Shown piece by piece: positions 61,365 through 64,000 of a stretch of DNA of 64,000 nt. This DNA is from JANQQC01 sp965262255 (GTDB lineage Bacteria; Pseudomonadota; Alphaproteobacteria; Caulobacterales; Hyphomonadaceae). The notes under the pieces are model-generated. The model saw only the letters and a list, made by a program, of their open reading frames with translations, had not been told where the DNA came from and searched no databases. Made by a program: the position numbers and the translations under genes. The first letter of the stretch is position 1; each line of letters begins with the position of its first letter. The stretch lies in the NCBI GenBank assembly GCA_965262255.1, contig OZ253505.1:1922001-1986000 (forward strand), in the 5' to 3' direction.

Positions 61365-61548
61365 TCTGGCCTTCGGAGTACAATAATACTTGTCCTCGGT
61401 CACAGTGAAAACGTGTGCTGGACGACAGCTAATCTGTTTTTGTCCTTCGTCAGCAGTTTAAGCCAAGTGTTGGTTCATCCACGTCTCATCGTCATGTTCA
61501 GTGAAACCCTCTAGACCAAGCGCACCGAGACTCTCTTGTTGATCAACT
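61365..61548 (-). pseudogene. Fragment of the sdhA 3' end
   Basis: Aligns to the last ~60 codons of sdhA (62423-62600), starting at TTCTGGCCTTCGGAG and ending at GCACCGAGACTCTCTTGTT. Shared blocks include CTCGGTCACAGTGAAA, TTCATCCACGTCTCATCGTC and GCGCACCGAGACTCTCTTG (functional copy differs by a few bases in each). Several small indels; not translatable. It marks the original or duplicated end of sdhA beyond the XRE-like gene. Confidence 0.85.
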
Positions 61549-61795
61549 GAAATTTTTCGGGGTACGCACTCAGCCGCGTGATGATTATGTGATCAATCTC
61601 GCGAAAATTCGGTAGATTGCTCTGTAGTAGTTCCCTTTGGAGAAAACAAATATGGGATAGAACTTGGCGACTGTGGTTGCGTTTATGTCTAATCACTATA
61701 TTTTTCTCTTTCACGCAATCCTAAACTGGAGTCGCCTAAGAGAAACTACATTACTGCGCATACGTTGAGATTATAGCGTACATTTTTGCTTCTCT
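61549..61795. other. Gap without a recognisable gene
   Basis: About 250 bp between the sdhA fragment and the XRE-like gene. It may contain more decayed sdhA, but I could not align it convincingly. Confidence 0.4.
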
Positions 61796-62251
61796 CTAAC
61801 TCGTCACATGTCCTTTGTGTTGTTGTTCAACCTCTGGATTTGCGAATCCGTCAGCGATATTGCTCGCTTCCTTACTATCTTTTTCTTCGTAGAATGGGCC
61901 GAGCGGGGTTCCCTCAAGGTCTTCATAATCGTCTCTTAGTTTCAATAAATCGTATGTATTGTGGTCAGGGAGCTCCACAAGCACTTTGAATTTTCCTCCC
62001 GTCGATTCTACTACCTTTCTGAATGTAGAAAGAAGCAAATCAGTCTGTTTCTCGATTTTTCGAACTTCCGTTCGCTCCAAAGCCGCTTCAGTTTCAAGGG
62101 ATTCTCGTACACAATCCTTGATCTTGCGGAATTTCAGTACTGTACCAAATTCCGCTATGTCCTTCTCGGCAAGAGATAAAATTTCAGTTTTCTGATCGTC
62201 AGGAAAACCGTCAATCCACTCGTCTAAGGAGATTCCTTCTTTTTCAGCCAC
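61796..62251 (-). CDS. XRE-like regulator/antitoxin with degenerate helix-turn-helix
   Basis: A 151-residue protein. Layout matches XRE antitoxins of the HigA/HTH_37 type: LDEWIDGFPDDQKTEILSLA at the start, then EVRKIEKQTDLLLSTFRKVV and ESTGGKFKVLVELPD, the usual 'skiE..tDlllStLr..veA.GG.l' ending. The expected helix-turn-helix between them (TVLKFRKIKDCVRESLETEA) is poorly conserved, and a ~55-residue acidic tail follows. No toxin gene is beside it. Same strand as sdhA, 157 bp downstream. Confidence 0.7.
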   Translation of the reverse strand: MAEKEGISLDEWIDGFPDDQKTEILSLAEKDIAEFGTVLKFRKIKDCVRESLETEAALERTEVRKIEKQTDLLLSTFRKVVESTGGKFKVLVELPDHNTYDLLKLRDDYEDLEGTPLGPFYEEKDSKEASNIADGFANPEVEQQHKGHVTS

Positions 62252-62372
62252 TAGACAATCTTCAATAAGTAATTTTGTCGAAACTGATCTGGCCGTTCAC
62301 AAGTTTACAATACAGATGCTGTTCTCAGTGAGGGCTTAGAGGTGTTATGTTGAAATCAACTTGAGTCAATAT

Positions 62373-62388
62373 TCTACACAAAAGTAGA
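62373..62388. promoter_or_regulatory. Palindrome before the XRE-like gene
   Basis: TCTAC (62373-62377) and GTAGA (62384-62388) form a perfect inverted repeat with a 6-base spacer, between the sdhA stop and the XRE-like start. Position fits autorepression by an XRE dimer. Five-base arms may also arise by chance. Confidence 0.35.
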
Positions 62389-62408
62389 CGGTCTAAGAGA
62401 TGACGAAC

Positions 62409-64000
62409 TCAGTACACTCTGGCTTTCGGAGCAATATAGTCGATTTCGTCGGTCATAGTGAAATCGTGGACTGGGCGATAATCGATCTTAACTTTACCCG
62501 CACCATCTACCCATGCCAATGTGTGCTTCATCCATTGTTCGTCATCTCGTTCGGTAAAATCTTCCCGAGCGTGCGCACCGCGACTCTCTTGTCGGTTAAC
62601 CGCTGAGTTCACAGTCGAAGCAGCTTGGCAAATCAAATTATCAAATTCCAATGCCTCAACCAAATCGGTATTCCAAATCATCCCGCGATCTTTGACGTCC
62701 AACTCAGGTAGGTGAGAATACACCTCTGCAATCTGATCAACGCCTTCCTGCAGTATCTCACCAGATCGAAATACCGCGCAGTTGCTTTGCATCGTTTTTT
62801 GCATCGTCAGTCTCAATTCTGCTACTGACTTGTTTCCTTTCGCATTTCGATGCCTATCAAAACGCTCTATGTTTGTTTCAGTTAGCGCATCTGTTATTTC
62901 TGGTTGCGAAGCGCCAGCCTCCAATGTTTCTCCACACCGCAACCCTGAAGCCCGGCCAAAGACTAACAAGTCAATTAGAGAGTTTGAACCTAGCCGATTA
63001 GCCCCATGTACGGAAACACATGCAGCCTCGCCGACTGCCATCAACCCTTCAACAATCGCATCAGGGTCATCACCTCGTTTTGTTAAAACTTCCCCATGAT
63101 AGTTTGTTGGAATACCGCCCATATTGTAATGAACGGTCGGTAATACTGGGATTGGTTGCTTAGTGACATCGACCCCCGAGAATATTTTAGCCGTTTCCGA
63201 AATACCTGGCAGTCTTTCGGCCAACGTATCTTGGGGTAAATGATCAAGATGGAGGAAAATGTGATCTTTTTCCTCTCCTACTCCGCGTCCGTCACGAATC
63301 TCCATTGTCATCGCACGCGAAACAACGTCTCTGGATGCGAGGTCTTTTGCCGACGGAGCGTAACGCTCCATAAACCGCTCACCTTCGCTATTGGTGAGGT
63401 AGCCGCCTTCGCCTCTTGCTCCCTCAGTTATCAAACATCCAGCGCCGTAGATACCTGTTGGATGAAACTGTACAAATTCCATATCTTGTAACGGTAAGCC
63501 TGCCCTAAGCACCATCGCATTACCGTCTCCAGTGCAGGTATGTGCCGAAGTACAAGAAAAATATGCCCGGCCGTATCCGCCAGTTGCCAATATAGTTTTT
63601 TGCGCTCTAAATCGATGCAGTTTGCCGTCATCCAGCTTCCATGCGGTGACACCGCGGCACACTCCGTCAGCATCCATTATCAAATCCAATGCAAAATATT
63701 CGATGAAAAATTCTGTATCGTTTTTCAGGGCTTGTCCGTATAGCGTATGTAACATTGCGTGGCCGGTTCGATCTGCGGCGGCACATGTTCGTTGCACAGG
63801 CCCTTCGCCATAATTCTTCGTCATTCCTCCGAAGGCACGTTGGTAGATTTTGCCATCGGTAGTTCGACTAAAAGGCATCCCCCAATGCTCTAGTTCGTAC
63901 ACGGCAGCTGGTGCATTACGACAGAGGTATTCGATTGAATCTTGATCGCCTAACCAATCCGACCCTTTAACAGTATCAAACATGTGCCACCGCCAGTTGT
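62409..64000 (-). CDS. sdhA: Succinate dehydrogenase flavoprotein subunit (5' end outside window)
   Basis: Complex II flavoprotein that oxidises succinate to fumarate. 530 residues are visible; the first ~65, with the FAD-binding GxGxxG and FAD-linked His, lie beyond the right edge (the frame is open to 64000 and reads NWRWHMFDTVKGSDWL). Seen: FHPTGIYGAGCLITEGARGE (active-site region), HYNMGGIPTNYHG, VHGANRLGSNSLIDLLVFG and ESRGAHAREDF. The usual partner sdhB does not follow directly; an XRE-like gene, an sdhA fragment and an AbiE pair intervene. Confidence 0.97.
   Translation of the reverse strand, partial: NWRWHMFDTVKGSDWLGDQDSIEYLCRNAPAAVYELEHWGMPFSRTTDGKIYQRAFGGMTKNYGEGPVQRTCAAADRTGHAMLHTLYGQALKNDTEFFIEYFALDLIMDADGVCRGVTAWKLDDGKLHRFRAQKTILATGGYGRAYFSCTSAHTCTGDGNAMVLRAGLPLQDMEFVQFHPTGIYGAGCLITEGARGEGGYLTNSEGERFMERYAPSAKDLASRDVVSRAMTMEIRDGRGVGEEKDHIFLHLDHLPQDTLAERLPGISETAKIFSGVDVTKQPIPVLPTVHYNMGGIPTNYHGEVLTKRGDDPDAIVEGLMAVGEAACVSVHGANRLGSNSLIDLLVFGRASGLRCGETLEAGASQPEITDALTETNIERFDRHRNAKGNKSVAELRLTMQKTMQSNCAVFRSGEILQEGVDQIAEVYSHLPELDVKDRGMIWNTDLVEALEFDNLICQAASTVNSAVNRQESRGAHAREDFTERDDEQWMKHTLAWVDGAGKVKIDYRPVHDFTMTDEIDYIAPKARVY

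Noticed and set aside
1..64000. CRISPR array, rRNA operon, prophage or replication origin
   Set aside because: No regularly spaced repeats, no rRNA sequence, no phage structural genes and no dnaA-box cluster were seen.

Overview
The window is AT-rich, densely coded chromosomal DNA from an alphaproteobacterium, probably free-living and aquatic. Four things point there: the rimP-nusA-ylxR-infB operon with a YlxR/L7Ae fusion, methionine synthase split into two genes, a CIRCE-controlled groESL, and a petP/petR (MarR/OmpR) pair divergent from ilvE. A large TonB-dependent receptor, AmpG and a DmdC-type acyl-CoA dehydrogenase fit the same picture. I cannot place it below class level with confidence.

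Layout. 1-6329 (minus) is the translation/transcription-factor operon rimP-nusA-ylxR-X-infB, where X is an extra intact gene joining the IF-2 N-terminus to the S1-KH1-KH2 core of NusA. 6579-13040 holds mlaA, then divergently a methionine-cycle operon (ArsR-methyltransferase regulator, metF, split metH) with a palindromic operator. 13143-19228 has two small membrane proteins, tsaC, a three-gene YceI/cytochrome b561 operon and an acyl-CoA dehydrogenase. 19395-20870 is a DUF805 gene broken by an IS481-like element with a 6-bp target duplication. 20903-26907 is a methyltransferase-helicase-GIY-YIG nuclease defence operon whose methyltransferase carries a ten-base G tract, a possible phase switch. 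27114-42069 mixes housekeeping genes (S1/P1 nuclease, groESL, rdgB, hemW, ampG, gshB, BON lipoprotein, rsmI, lppC) with a tandem pair of HEPN proteins and a DUF1778/GNAT toxin-antitoxin pair. 42333-55523 carries tRNA-Leu, petR/petP, ilvE, a permease-acetyltransferase operon, a TonB receptor, murB, ybgC and ruvCAB.

55524-64000 is a rearranged succinate dehydrogenase region. The functional sdhB and sdhA are separated by an AbiE toxin-antitoxin pair and an XRE-like regulator. A broken second sdhB (itself holding a 222-bp MITE-like insert), a fragment of the upstream GFA gene and a fragment of the sdhA 3' end lie around them, and a second AbiE pair sits between the two sdhB copies. The region reads as tandem duplication plus decay around acquired defence genes.

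The two most unusual items are the IF2N-NusA chimera, which also keeps traces of how it formed, and the sdh/AbiE duplication. The poly-G tract and the tandem HEPN genes come next. All family assignments are from reading protein sequence; no database search was run.
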